From: Pseudorasbora parva | Taxonomy: Eukaryota > Chordata > Actinopteri > Cypriniformes > Gobionidae | Assembly (NCBI RefSeq): GCF_024679245.1 | Contig: NC_090195.1 | Location: forward strand, 9,439,993 to 9,503,992 | DNA: 64,000 bases | Reading direction: 5' to 3' | Part shown: one piece after another, positions 46,404-59,792 of the stretch | How the letters are laid out: each line of letters starts with the position of its first letter | How positions within the stretch are numbered: the stretch's first letter is position 1 | The notes under the pieces: generated by a model | The model's input: only the letters and a program-made list of their open reading frames with translations | The model's database searches: none | What the model was told of the DNA's origin: nothing | Translations under genes and position numbers: made by a program

Positions 46404-47910
46404 CTACAAGATAAAACAAATAAAGAAGACAACAGTTAAATGAGAATCTAAACATAAGAGTTTTTTATGAGCTTTATCACGTGTGCAGATATGGAGTGTA
46501 GGTTGGTGTATGCAAATGAGATGAATGGTACTCATATTTCAAATATACTGGCCTTGATGGTGGAGGATCAGCGTTATTATGGATATGAAACAGTGGTCGA
46601 ATCTATTTTCCAGCTATTGGCTGAATCTAGATAAGGCCTGGCCATTAAACGCCCAAAGACACATAGATATTTTATAAAGCCATTTAAAGTCAAGTTCCCT
46701 CATGTGCAGACAACCAGTAAAACCCGTCTTGTTTAGCACATAATTTATGAGAAGATTATTCCCTTTTTTAAGTTTCATCTATCCATGATAATAAAGAACA
46801 AGAGAATGGAGTCTCTAAAGAGCTAAAAATGGACATGTATTCATGTTAAAATGGTCATTAAAAAGAGAAAAATATCAAGGTCAGACTGACAAATCGTGAA
46901 TAATACACCCTCCTCAAGTCATTCCTTTGCATAAAGACTACCTTGTTCTGCACCTTGAGGTAAGGACACCCAGAGGTGCACTTTTGTCACAGCCACAGCT
47001 GGCAGGTGAAAAATATACCACAGATCTAAAATTCAGAAAAAGGCATTGAAGTAAGTGTGCTGCTGGTTTGTGTGTTTTTGCCCTGATGTCAACTGGCCTT
47101 CTTCACCCTGTATCATCCCCTGTCAAACAGTCAGACTAATCATACTGGTATGTTCCACTGCACCACATGCTGCCGTGTGCTAAGCAGGGGCTCGTGGGGC
47201 TGTGATACTGTTGGGTGGCTGTGGCGTCCTCCAGGAAATACCTCTCAAGAGGAACCAGCTCCAATTTATCTGAACAAGAAACACAGCAGCTGATTAAGTG
47301 GGAGATGTCTGTCTCTCTGCGGGAATCCGCAGGCCTGGACACTAGGGAAGAGCACAGTGATAAAGGATAGGTGGAGAAAGGGACTGCGGAGAATGAGCGA
47401 CGCAGTGGCAGAAAGGTACACAGGCGGGAAAATGAGCCCTTAATAGGCTTTTCCTCTTGCCTTGTCCTCCAAGGCAATGTGACAACATAGCCCTGACAAC
47501 CATTTAACCTCTTAATTTTGACAAAGTGGCATTAATATGCTCTCCAGCCAGTCCTCTACAACTGTGCATGTAAGCTTGGAGAATGATCAGACCCACCATT
47601 GGAGTCCACATGCCTCTCACTTGACCATCCAGTCAAGAGGCAGAGCTGTTCCTGCTGTTCTATCTCAGCAGGTGCTTTAGGCACAAGCTCTCCTATGAAA
47701 ATAACTAACTGGTGTCTAGCACTCTATATTTAGGTAGCATGCATCAAAACTATTATTGCTTATACTTGGGATGTGAATTGGAATACGGAATTTAGACAAA
47801 CCCCTACTCCTAAGAATTAATTATGTTCGTTTTTGACCATGAATATGCAATTAGTCCTGGCAAACAATAAAACAGGAAAACAAATTGTATAGAATTTTAT
47901 CGATGTTGAT

Positions 47911-48484
<574 letters not shown>

Positions 48485-48489
48485 TGTAC

Positions 48490-49026
48490 ACTAATCAGGC
48501 GTAACATTATGACCAACTTCCTAATATATTACATCTCGGTAGCAGATACCACAGCACACCTTTGGGGCTCTAGTGGAACTTGCGGGTATGCAGCCCCATA
48601 TGGAATAAACTTCAATGCACTGTGTATTCTGACACCTTTCTATCAGAACCAGTCTTAAATTCCTGAGAAATTTTAGCAATAGTAGCTAATCTGTTTGATC
48701 AGACCACACAACATCAATGAGCCTTGGCCGTCCATGACCCTGTCGCCGGTTCATCACTGTTTCTTCCTTGGGCCACTTTTGATATATATTGACCACTGCA
48801 GACTGGGAACACCCCACAAAAGCTGCAGTTTTGGAAATCATCTGACCTGTCATCTTGCCATCACAATTTGGCCCCTATAAAACTCGCTAAAATCCTTACG
48901 CACATCAACTTTGAGGACAAAATGTTCACTTGCTGCCTAATATATCCCACCCCATAACAGGTGCAGTGATGAAGAGATAATCAGTATTATTCACTTCACC
49001 TGTCAGTGGTCATAATGTTATACCTA
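48490..49026 (-). mobile_element. Internally deleted Tc1-like element
   Basis: Inverted ends share 'taacattatgacca' (left near 48500, right near 49010-49023). On the minus strand the middle retains the N-terminal transposase region: its antisense reading contains INEPWP, SPVHHC, FLGPL and [11 protein letters not shown], which matches the antisense of the 24.3-kb fossil. The catalytic domain is absent, so this copy would depend on a transposase in trans. Confidence 0.75.
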
Positions 49027-49559
49027 AAAATACAGAATGTGTGAAAAACAGCATTTAATAAAAAAATAGATATTTAATATATTAATATTAAAATGGCTGT
49101 TTTTTTATTTTATTTGTATTTTTATTTAAGTAATTAAATGATTTAAGTAATTAAATGATCATTTATGTAATTAAATGATTAAAATGGAATCCAGAAAACT
49201 TAAAACAGAAAACAGAATTTTGTCAAAATAAAACGGAATTGGATCACTAAAAATCACTAAATGTAATGTGATCATTAAAATGGACTTTTAAAACAGAAAC
49301 ATTTAAATAAAAAAATAAAAATAAAAAAACAGAATTAGGAAAAATGTTAAAGAAATTGGGGAAAAATAAAACAGATTTCATAGGGCCCTATTTTCACTAC
49401 AAGCTTGTGTTATTATTATGTTTTTAGACCACAGGACAGTAGTGTAGGACATCTGTAGTGTTGCAGCTGCAAAACTAGAAGCTGATGTGAGGAAATAGGC
49501 TACACTAATGCTTTATAAAGATTAGTTGTTTTTCTCCAGTCACTGCAAACCTCACATTT

Positions 49560-49561
<2 letters not shown>

Positions 49562-49620
<59 letters not shown>
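49562..49620. repeat. (GA)n microsatellite
   Basis: About 29 uninterrupted units. Confidence 0.97.
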
Positions 49621-49624
<4 letters not shown>

Positions 49625-50640
49625 CATCACCTTTAAAAGGAACCAATGAAAACATAAAAAGTTCTTTCATGCCATTGACTTGCATTAGAAAAACTCACAT
49701 AGCTGTCACGTTGACAATAATTACTAAAAATATTTATATTAATCCTTAAACTGATCAGGACACCCAGAATACTTGGACCAGGGCTGGGGATTTTCATGGC
49801 TGGACTCAGTTGGAAAAACAGACAGCTTTGCTTGTTGAATTGGTGTAAATGACTGTGTAAGGTTAATCCCATCCACAAAGAGCTTAAAGAACTTTGATGA
49901 ACAAGAAAGAGGGCCAGAGATAGAGCGAAAGCAAGGCGAGAAAAAGAAAAATAGAAAGAGAGATGTACTGCACATGCACTCAGCTGCCTGGTTCTAATCT
50001 GAGCCTGTTGTCCCCATTAAATGTGTTCTGGGTAATTTCACACCAACAAACACGCACAGTTGCCATGAATCGCCTCTTACTAAACACAGCCTTAAAAAAC
50101 CCACCCATCCTACGAACGCCGTTTGTCTGTTCAGTGCCTGGCTGAGTGTTTTTCTCACGGCTGATCACACATCTCTATGGAATGAAGATGTATTATCAAT
50201 GAAATAATTTGTCTCAGAAGAGTGCAAATGAAAGCCGTGTCAAAAGCCTGCCTTTTCATAGCCACAATCAACAGTGTATGCTTACACTCAGTAATGACTC
50301 CCATTATTTTCCTGCTGATAATCTCACAAATTGCAGGGCTCTGCAAAACCGAAGGCTCTTTCACATGAGTCATGTGCACTGAACTCTATGGAGTGTCGAG
50401 CAGCAACATTACCACTGCCAAGCATGCAGGGCATTGTAGCATGACTCTCAGAGATCAGACACTATTAACTATGACCTTGTTTGCCGCTGACCGTTTGAAC
50501 CGCAGCCAGAGATGACAAGGGAATTTGCATGACGTATCAATACATGGGTGGTGTGGTGTAACAGAGTTGCGCACCACTCAGAATTGAATTAAGAATGTTA
50601 AATTCCTGAACTGCGATTCTAAATTGAATGTAAGTAGAAT

Positions 50641-50861
50641 TGAAGGGATATTTCACCCAAATATGAAAATTCTGTCATCATTTACTCACCTAGTTTTCCA
50701 GCTACTATGGTAATGGTTGCTCTATCTGCATTGTTGCAAACATTCTTCAAAATATCTTCTTTTCTGTTCAGCAGAACAAAGAAACTCATATAGGTTTGAA
50801 ACAACTTGAGGGTGAGTAAATGATGACAGCATTTTCATTTTTGGGTGAAATAACCCTTTAA
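50641..50861. mobile_element. Foldback MITE
   Basis: Inverted ends of about 46 bp: 'aagggatatttcacccaaat' through 'tcatcatttactcacc' at the left, and 'ggtgagtaaatgatgacagc' through 'gggtgaaataaccctt' at the right. This is a familiar teleost dispersed repeat. Related pieces lie at 6581-6720, 11078-11271, 15216-15370 and 16890-16996. Confidence 0.8.
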
Positions 50862-51854
50862 AGCAAAACAAAATATAAACAAGTATAATTAACTATTTTT
50901 TAACAATGTCTGCATTACTTTTCATGGAGGGGAAAGTGGTGTGTGATGCTTGAAAACGAAAGGTGAATTGAAGCCCTGTTAGGAGTCGTGTAAACGCTCC
51001 TCAAAAGCATTACTGTAAAGACAAATATTAGTAGTTTAGAACCTATTTTGACCAAGCCACATGAAAAATTATTATTCAAATGGGAATTTCTTGTTGAGGG
51101 TAGACGTGAATGAGATACGACTGTCCTGCTGGCAGGCAAGGCTTCAGATTACCAGATCACCAACGTGTCCGAGTATAAATTTACTGTGCCTGACAGCAGA
51201 CTGAGATATATTGGACCAACCAATCAAACAAATCCTTTTGTGTGACAGATGTTTGTGACATGCAATCCGGTCAAAGTTTGCTCTCTCTGTGTCCATTTCC
51301 CTCTCTTTTCCTACTCTATGGTCCTTTAACAAACATACACAGGCAAATATGCTTACACACAAGCAGACTCTCACATGCCTTCAGGCCAATATGCATCTAA
51401 ATCAGCAAGCACATTGTCTGTTCCATCACTCTCTTGCCATGCTTTTCACGTATTTGATTGTGGCTGTTTTGAGCTCTTCAGAAATGACAAATAGATCAAT
51501 ATCGTTTCATTGGAAATGAAATTACTATGCAGCGGCCTCACTGAGATCAGTGCTCACGTCGTGAAATCTACTGTGTAATTGTCTCAGCTAAAGGAGACGA
51601 GTGTGAAGAGCGATTTCTCCTCAATCGTTTCAAATGTTAATGTCTAATCTGTCAGTGGCCGTTTTGCCAGACCGTACTATAGGCTCAGGTCAGATCGTTT
51701 GCATATCTCTTTTTCTGGTGCTAACATGAAATGATTTAAATCAAAGTTGTTCATATGACACACCATTAGCCCCTAAATTACAAAGGAGCAAATTTGATTT
51801 TACAAGTACGGCTTGCAGGTGTTACAAACCAACATGAAGGTCTGGGCATGTAAT

Positions 51855-51888
51855 TTCTTCTCTTTCTCTTTCTCTTTCTCTTTCTCTT

Positions 51889-51958
<70 letters not shown>
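51855..51958. repeat. (TTTCTC)n then (TC)n pyrimidine tract
   Basis: About six hexanucleotide units run into about 33 TC units, giving a 100-bp strand-asymmetric pyrimidine run. Confidence 0.95.
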
Positions 51959-51960
<2 letters not shown>

Positions 51961-53635
51961 CAGACTGCGGTTAAATCCATCACTTGTGCATAAATGAGAC
52001 CTTGGTGGAGGAATAGATTTCTCCAAGGCCTTCGGTTTGATTGAAGCTCCGACTCCTTTTCAATCTGCCTCTTTGCTCTTGCAAACACCTTTGAGCTCGC
52101 CCTGCAGAATAGCCACAAACGCACTTGGGCTTCGCCGCCACGCTGCTTGAATGCAGGAAACACAGATTACTGTGTGTAATAGACCCCAGGATAAATCCCA
52201 CCAAGAATTACAGTCGCATTTTTGAACTAGAGGTCAGCGGGATGAGATAGCAGACAAAAAGTGAAGCCAGTTCACAAAAAAACATGCTCTCTGAATTTAA
52301 AATAGACATTTTTCACACATATAAGCATTTAAAAGGATTATGAAACCCTAAAACACATTTTTTGAGATTATGTTTATGTTTACTATATGAGGGTATGCAT
52401 CGACGCCACTTTCCCGCCGGAACACGGGACTGAGTGGCAGAAGAGCTGCTGCGTAACTGGAGTTACTAAGGCATAAACGCAAGTAAAACAAACAATTATT
52501 ACTTTAAGCTAAAGGTTGGGCTCAATATAGTGTTCCTTACAACTTATCAAAGATCCAGTGATCTATGGATATTGACATGCAACCAGGAATCACTGAGTGA
52601 ATCCCATACGTATCTGTGGATATGGGTCTATGAATTGAAGCGTGTATCTGCTAGTCAAGAATGGAAAACAAAAGTGTTATTTAAATTCAGAATATATTAT
52701 AGGCCTATTAATTCTTTTTTATATCGCCTACACAGCAAGCAAATAGTGATCCCTTTATAATCACTAAAAGCTGTCACTCATTCAATGAACGCAATCTCAC
52801 ACAGTTCCGTTATATTAATCAGTAAACTACTGAATGAATCTGTTATTTACACAATATCCTTCCCGTTTCAAAAGCAAAGCTGAACCAACCTCACGGGTAT
52901 ATGCGTAATTTTTCTAAATCTTTTCAAATCTGAGGTGTGAATGACCAGTGCTAAACAGGGTGGTTTAATGATAATTTAAATTAGACCTATTTCTGCAATC
53001 TTTGGTGATAGTAATCATTCTAATTCAAGTAAATAGGGGGAATGATGTGAGCTGATATAATCTAGTTAGTACTGCATGCATCATTATTATTGTAATTAAT
53101 ATTATTATTCAAACTCATTATTTACAACCATCCTTTCTAGGCAATTACATTTTTGCCCAAAGTTTACCCACCACCATATGTGCTACATAAATTAATAATA
53201 CCTACAATCATGCAGCTTTGAATTGTGTTGTTTTAAGGTCAGTAGCCTAGTTTTATTTACCATTTTAAGACATACTACAGAAATGTAATAATACAATGTA
53301 AAAAATAAAACACTGTATAGTCTTCAATGTATGAATGAAATATACATTTATTCATAATAAAGATACAAAAGTGATTCAGTCAAAAAAAAAAAAAAAAGTG
53401 TGATTTTTGACTTTACTCTTTAGTAGGACATAACAGACTGTGTTTATGTAACATCTGTGTTGCCCGTTGACTGTCCATCAGCGCATGCACTGCATTAAGT
53501 CTTTTTTGCAGCTTATTGTGAAATCATTCTAATGTGTTTATAACTTTAGTACAGCGAAGTTTAAGAAATGTAACACTCTCTTACATGTATGTCTGAATCA
53601 GCTGAAGATAGAATATGTGTCATATGTGAATTGTA

Positions 53636-54754
53636 ATTTTCAGTAATGTAATGATAAAAATGAAATTAATTAAATTAAATTAATATTAATTCTGATGATT
53701 TTGGCATACAACTCATGAAATCTCAAAAAATTAGCATATCATGAAAAGGTTCTCTAAACGAGCTATTAACCTAATCATCTGAATCAACTAATTAACTCTA
53801 AACACCTGCAAAAGATTCCTGAGGCTTTTAAAAACTCCCAGCCTGGTTCATTACTTAAAACCGCAATCATGGGTAAGACTGCCGACCTGACTGCTGTCCA
53901 GAAGGCCATCATTGACACCCTCAAGCGAGAGGGTAAGACACAAAAAGAAATTTCTGAACGAATAGGCTTTTCCCAGAGTGCTGTATCAAGGCACCTTAGT
54001 GGGAAGTCTGTGGGAAGGAAAAAGTGTGGCAAAAAACGCTGCACAACGAGAAGAGGTGACCGAACCCTGAGGAAGATTGTGGAGAAGGACTGATTCCAGA
54101 CCTTGGGGGACCTGCGGAAGCAGTGGACTGAGTCTGGAGTAGAAACATCCAGAGCCACCGTGCACAGGCGTGTGCAGGAAATGGGCTACAGGTGCCGCAT
54201 TCCCCAGGTCAAGCCAATTTTGGGCTACAGAGAAGCAGCACTGGACTGTTGCTCGGTGGTCAAAAGTACTTTTTTCGGATGAAAGCTAATTTTGCATGTC
54301 ATTCGGAAATCAAGGTGCCAGAGTATGGAGGAAGACTGGGGAGAAGCAAATGCCAAAATGCCTGAAGTCCAGTGTCAAGTACCCACAGTCAGTGATGGTC
54401 TGGGGTGCCATGTCAGCTGCTGGTGTTGGTCCACTGTGTTTTATCAAGGGCAGGGTCAATGCAGCTAGCTATCAGGAGGTTTTGGAGCACTTCATGCTTC
54501 CATCTGCTGAAAAGCTTTATGGAGATGAAGATTTCGTTTTTCAGCATGACCTGGCACCTGCTCACAGTGCCAAAACCACTGGTAAATGGTTTTGGCACGC
54601 AAGACCCAACACTCTGGATGAGCTTAAGGCCGCTATCGAAGCATCCTGGGCCTCCATAACACAATCTAAAATATATGAAAGTTTTATTTTTATCATTACA
54701 TTATGGAAAATAATGAACTTTATCACAATATGCTAATTTTTTGAGAAGGACCTG
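53636..54754 (+). mobile_element. Tc1/mariner element, fourth family, left end truncated
   Basis: The right end is ...tatgctaattttttgagaaggacctg followed by TA at 54755-54756. The inner left copy (ctcaaaaaattagcatatca) starts at 53721, and the outer left repeat is only partly kept (aatgtaatgataaaaat at 53645). A transposase pseudogene fills 53869-54660. An (ATGG)n tract starts about 25 bp beyond the right end. Confidence 0.85.
53869..54664 (+). pseudogene. Tc1/mariner transposase pseudogene
   Basis: It starts at a true ATG with an intact HTH region (MGKTADLTAVQKAIIDTLKR, ISERIGFSQSAVSRHLSGKS). A TGA stop ends the first block at 54093 where the family has Arg, the expected result of CpG decay (CGA to TGA). 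The reading continues (LGDLRKQWTESGVETSRATVHRR) to VLFSDES near 54270, which keeps the first catalytic Asp, followed by a stop. The next block runs from about 54296 (NQGARVWRK, SVMVWGAMSAAGVG) to FQHDLAPAHSAKTTGKWF (second Asp). A deletion then removes the SPDLNPIENLW segment with the catalytic Glu before RPNTLDELKAAIEASWAS. It cannot encode an active enzyme. Confidence 0.9.
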
Positions 54755-54778
54755 TAGATAAATGAATGGATGGCTGGG

Positions 54779-54893
54779 TAGATGGATGGATGGATGGATG
54801 GATGGATGAATGGATGGATGGATGGATGGATGGATGGATGGATGGATGGATGGATGGATGGATGGATGGATGGATGGATGGATGGATGGATGG
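54779..54893. repeat. (ATGG)n microsatellite
   Basis: About 28 units with one ATGA interruption, starting about 25 bp beyond the right end of the Tc1/mariner copy at 54754. Confidence 0.97.
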
Positions 54894-55934
54894 AATGTTC
54901 AGAATACCTTAGCAATACCAAAGCATCATGTCTGTACCAGGAGTTTTCTGAGGCTTAACACAGACTGTTCTGTTCTCTCTGTGTTTCATAAAAAACTTAC
55001 AGCTTATCATTTTAGATGGCCTAGGAGACTTCCCTATGGACACAAGGTGAGAAGGGAAAAAAATAATCACGAATCAAAAGACACCACTTAAGGGGCTGTA
55101 TTCACAGATTCAGATCACAGTCATCACACCTGACTTCCGATATGTCAAGGTGATTTCTTGAGGGATGAAAAGTGAACAGCTGCCTGCATCTTTACAAAAT
55201 TGACTTGTTAAAGCATGTACAAAAACTGCATTACAGCAGAGCATAGAGAAGCCTCATTCTTATTGCAATTGTTTATCAAAAGCTCTCCACAAACTATTGA
55301 TGGCTTTCTTTTGCCATTTAGCGTTTAGAGAGATTACATGTCAGATCTCAAGCTGATTTGTTGTGACAGCAGACCTCTATCCAGCCTGCAGTTATCTGTT
55401 TGTTGTGCTGGGTAAGCATTATCAGGGCCAAAGGTTCAAGCCCCCTTTGATTGTTCGAAAATGAGAGTACAAATGAACTGAAATCAGGACGAAGTTAGAT
55501 GCTCCACCCCCCATGTGTTCTAAGTAGTACAGAGAACTTCAAGTGGTAGTAATTATTTCTTCTTTCCAATGCCATAAAGAGCGTCCATTTCTTTTCTTCA
55601 TAAAAGAAGCAGCTATTATATGCAGGGAAGCACCCATAGCTGATCTCATTAGACAATCACAAAAGATCAAAAATATCACATAAAGTTGTCTGATGACCTG
55701 CCTCGCTCAGTTATTCCTTCTTTTGATCTGCCAGAACTAATCAGCCATATTACCACAGAGCACAGACTCACCACACACACATTGCACTTACACATAAAAT
55801 TAAAAATACTCAACTCTAATCAAAAGACATACCAAACAGACACACGCTCCTTTTAAAGGGACCAGTGCCATGAAACACTTTTGAAATACAGTATTATAGA
55901 TATACTCCCTGACCAAACCCTTTATGCAAACAAT

Positions 55935-58900
55935 TAGAGATATAACGATTTAATCGGAGCCAGAGTTGAAAATCGCTACAAATGTGTGATGATTCAAGAC
56001 GGTTGAGATGTTAAACAAATACATTTTTTTAATAATACACAGTACACAGTATATGGTTTCAGCGTCCTGGCTGTTTAAAACGTGTATACTAACACGTTTT
56101 AAACAGCCAGGACGCTGAAACCATATACTGTGACCTTGCTTTAAAGGCACGATAACAATGAGTAACTTTTAGCTAACATCGCCAAACTGTGTGCACACAC
56201 AAAAATGAAGAGTGAAATCAGAGCGCAAAGAGAAAAAAGAGTAGGGATGCACTAATACCATTTTTTCAGAACCCATCCGATCCGATATTAAAAATTCGGC
56301 CGATACAGATACTAAACTGATACCAATCCGATACCAATGCAGTTTTGTTTTAGGTTCAGCCGAACTTAGCCCCGCCCACAACATTTTTAGGTCGGGCGGT
56401 TCGGTCTGGCCTCGATCCATAGAGGAATAATTATCTCCGAACAGTTTCTGAAATCATCAATGAAATCATCAGGGTGGGCTTTAGACGATGATGGACAGAT
56501 AACAGTACCGTAATCATGCACGTCATCAAAGGGGCTTGGATTATATTTGTTTGAATCCTAAACGGAGAGCTTGTTTCTATATGCATTCACCTTCACTATT
56601 TCTCTCAAAAATGATGATCATGTTGGGTAAGTACTCTGTGTATCATTAAATTATTTTATTTTTTTACAACACTGGCAAATATTGTTTATTCCAGCATGCG
56701 TGCAGACAGGGTTGCCAAGATTTTACGACAAAATCCGCCAACTACTAACTTAGCCCAAAACAATAGCTTCTCGGGGGAAAGGGTAAACAAACAATGGTGT
56801 TTGGGGGGTAAAATTCACGCTCATGGGTCTATATATCACATAATAGTCGCTTCAACCCGCGGACATAGAAAACAACACAGGGAAAAAACGCGGACTTGGC
56901 AACACAGTGCAGTTGAGCTCTGTTGACATTTGACAACTAGCGTAATGCGTCGTTTCGTTGCTCTGATTGGTTGTAGGTCTATCCAATTGAGGTCTTTCCT
57001 GGTTCGGTTGAAACACGCCCCAAAAATACAGCCCAATAGAATTGAGTATGACCACTTCAGGTTAGTTTTGTTTAAAAATGATATGTAGAATTTCTTAACC
57101 TCAGTGTGTTGAATTGATAATCACTCTTTTGTGAGTTAAACACAATCAACTAAATACAGACAGATTATAAAGAAAAACAACAAATAAAAATATATATAAT
57201 CACAATCTATGACAAAAATACTACTATATATGATGAATAAATTAGATTTGTGGATAATTTATCAGCAAAAGTTACAAAATCACAAGTGCACAATGCACAA
57301 TGCACAATAATTGTATAAAATCAAAACATTTAGTAGGTAAAAAATAAAGGAAACCATAAAAGTAAATAAGTGTAGCTGTAAATCTGGTCAAATGTTACAC
57401 AAAATACATTCATGAAAAACAAGTAAATATATTTATAGAAATAGGGCATATACTAGGAAAATAACTTCATTTTAAATGTATAGCACATATATTTAATGAG
57501 GCAGCAACATACTATAGATTGGGCAGAACAAGAAAGGCTATTAATAATCTTTCATAATCAAAATTATTATATTGCAGAGAGCCACAAACCGCGTATACAC
57601 ATCCCGTGAACACTGCAGAGTGCAATAATAAGTGTGTATGCGCATCTTGTGCGCAGGATGATGCGCTTTAAGCAACATGGAGTCAGCGCGCAGCGGTCCG
57701 TCTGCATTGAGAAGCTCAAAACACAAGGGAAGATATATCGACACATAGAGTAACAACGTTATCAATGCAATATTTTATTAAGACGTTTCTTCAACAGTTT
57801 AACATTTCAGTTACTGTGTGTGAAGAACAATACAATATAAAGTCCAGTGTTGTGATCTAACAGATAATCGGTAGAAAGTAACACGATTTAACAGCAATAA
57901 ACGCCAGGAAGATAAAGTAATTTGATAAGAAACCATAGACCCTTCTCAACAAATTAAGCATAATAACAGGAACAGTTAATCATCGTGGAGAGAGTTTCAC
58001 CGTGTTGACTGTGGAAACCATAGACCGTAAAAAAATATAGGCGACTCGACATCATCCGTTTCCGCTTGCCATATTTGAAGCTTTCAGGCGGCCTTGCACG
58101 GCGCGGACATCTTGGGACCGAGTCTGCGTAGTAGCGATTTCGGGACCGGAGTTGCGCAGTAGAGCGCAGGAAGTAGAGCAGGAAGTACAGTCGCGATATC
58201 AAAAGCCCGCCCACACTCTCGCAGATGCAGAACAATGAATTATGTTGGTGTGAAATAAACAGTTATGGAAATGTAGAAATTAAAGCTAAAGCTCTAATCT
58301 GCTCCCAAAAATTTCGAAAAAAGTCCGTTAGTGCCTCAGTGACAACTTCACTCAAGGAAGCCGTCAGTCTCAGCTGTCAATCATGACGTCACACCCCCCG
58401 TTTTAATGGCATCAAATAACTAACTCAAACTAAAATTATTTTTAAAACGAACACCTGAAATGAAATCATCGTGATGCTAACTGCCTTCAGTGACATAAAC
58501 TAACTTTGGGGGAAATTTTTTGAAGTGTAATTTTATTATTTAGTTTGCCTCGCGTCCATTAGAAATCACAGAGGGGTGGCTATACTGGGACCGGTCACCG
58601 GGGGGCGATCGAGGCACGAAAGCTTCAGTAAATGAGAGGGAGACTGCAGGCTTGGTCGAAACCGACCGCGACACACAGTTTGAAAGATGAATGAGACTGA
58701 GCCGAAGCGGAGGGAAGCATGCATTGACGTGAACTTGAATTTAATGACTTAAATATTCATCTGTACCTCACATTAAACTATGGAATGGCTTCAGAACACT
58801 TATAATCACGAATCATTGATGATGCTTTATAATGTTTTTTGTGCCTTTTGTGGGGCACTGGGGCTTAACAATAACAGAATATTATACGCATGGTATCGAA

Positions 58901-59792
58901 TTTGGATCGGTCCTGTCTGTCTGTGTGCACGCACCTTCAAACAGAAGCATAGCGATGGTAAGAGCGTAATTTACGCTGACTCATTCAAATCGGAGGTGTG
59001 GCGGCATTTTGACCTTTTGACATTTCTAGACTAATAATCACCACAGTGAGAGGCTCCAGTCACCCCCGTCTGCATGTAAAAAGATAATATGCCAAAACAC
59101 ATCGACCGGTGGATTTGCAGCACCACTTGCAGCGTTGAGGGTGATTGCCACGGATCACAAGGTGCATCAGTGTTTTCACAGCGAAAGATGAAAGGATATT
59201 TTCTGCCATAGTAAATGGATTTCAGGCTCTTCCTCATCAAGAAAAAGACCAGTGTGATGATGTATTCCACATACTGAAGGAAAACACTGTGATGTTGCAG
59301 AACCAGGGGTTGTATTTATTTTACTATGGATTTTTTTTCAATAATTTGTTGATTATTATGGCATATTTATCTAATGTGTTCTGTTTTTCTAACTCTTGTG
59401 AGTGTAATGATACAAATTCTAATTAAAATCTTGCCTTTATTATAATGTGAAAAACCTGTCACTGTTGTACTTAAAGTTGACCTAGCTTTTTTATTTCTGC
59501 TCCTCCTCAGTGCGGGATGAGGGTGAAGAAGCTGAAACAATCTCCTCCCAAGAAAACACCATTGGAAGATCTACTTGAAGGGACTTTGTGAGGATCTGTT
59601 AAAACATTTCAATCAAGTTATTATAAAAAATAAATTAAAAAAAAGAAATATGCAGAACTTTGTCTGAGAAATAAAACGACACTTTCATTTGATAATTTTG
59701 GTTCAAATCTCATTTTGTTAAAACAAATCGTGAGAAAATAGTTTTTTGAAATTAGTATGGCATCGTGAGTTGGGAGAATCATTACAGCCCTA
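55935..59792 (+). mobile_element. Old hAT-like element, 3.9 kb, heavily mutated
   Basis: The left end tagagatataacgattta and right end gaatcattacagcccta are mutated inverses of each other. Flanking 8-mers caaacaat (55927-55934) and caaactat (59793-59800) match at 7 of 8 positions. Near 58950-59030 the plus strand reads FKSEVWRHFDL, reminiscent of a BED zinc-finger start, and near 59510 reads acidic residues as in hAT C-termini, but no extended transposase is open. Other repeats are embedded, including a second hAT-type left end at 56243 (tagggatgcactaatacc) and a GC-rich segment at 58060-58220. The boundaries are an inference from decayed ends. Confidence 0.5.
56045..56132. repeat. Perfect 41-bp inverted repeat with 6-nt spacer
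   Basis: The arm at 56045-56085 (cacagtatatggtttcagcg...aaaacgtgt) and the arm at 56092-56132 are exact reverse complements, separated by atacta. It can form a 41-bp hairpin or cruciform. It lies about 110 bp inside the left end of the decayed hAT-like element. Confidence 0.95.

Noticed and set aside
47136..47477. 113-codon minus-strand frame upstream of the laminin N-terminal exon, checked as the missing first coding exon
   Set aside because: It has no netrin-G N-terminal motifs and no donor in the right phase.
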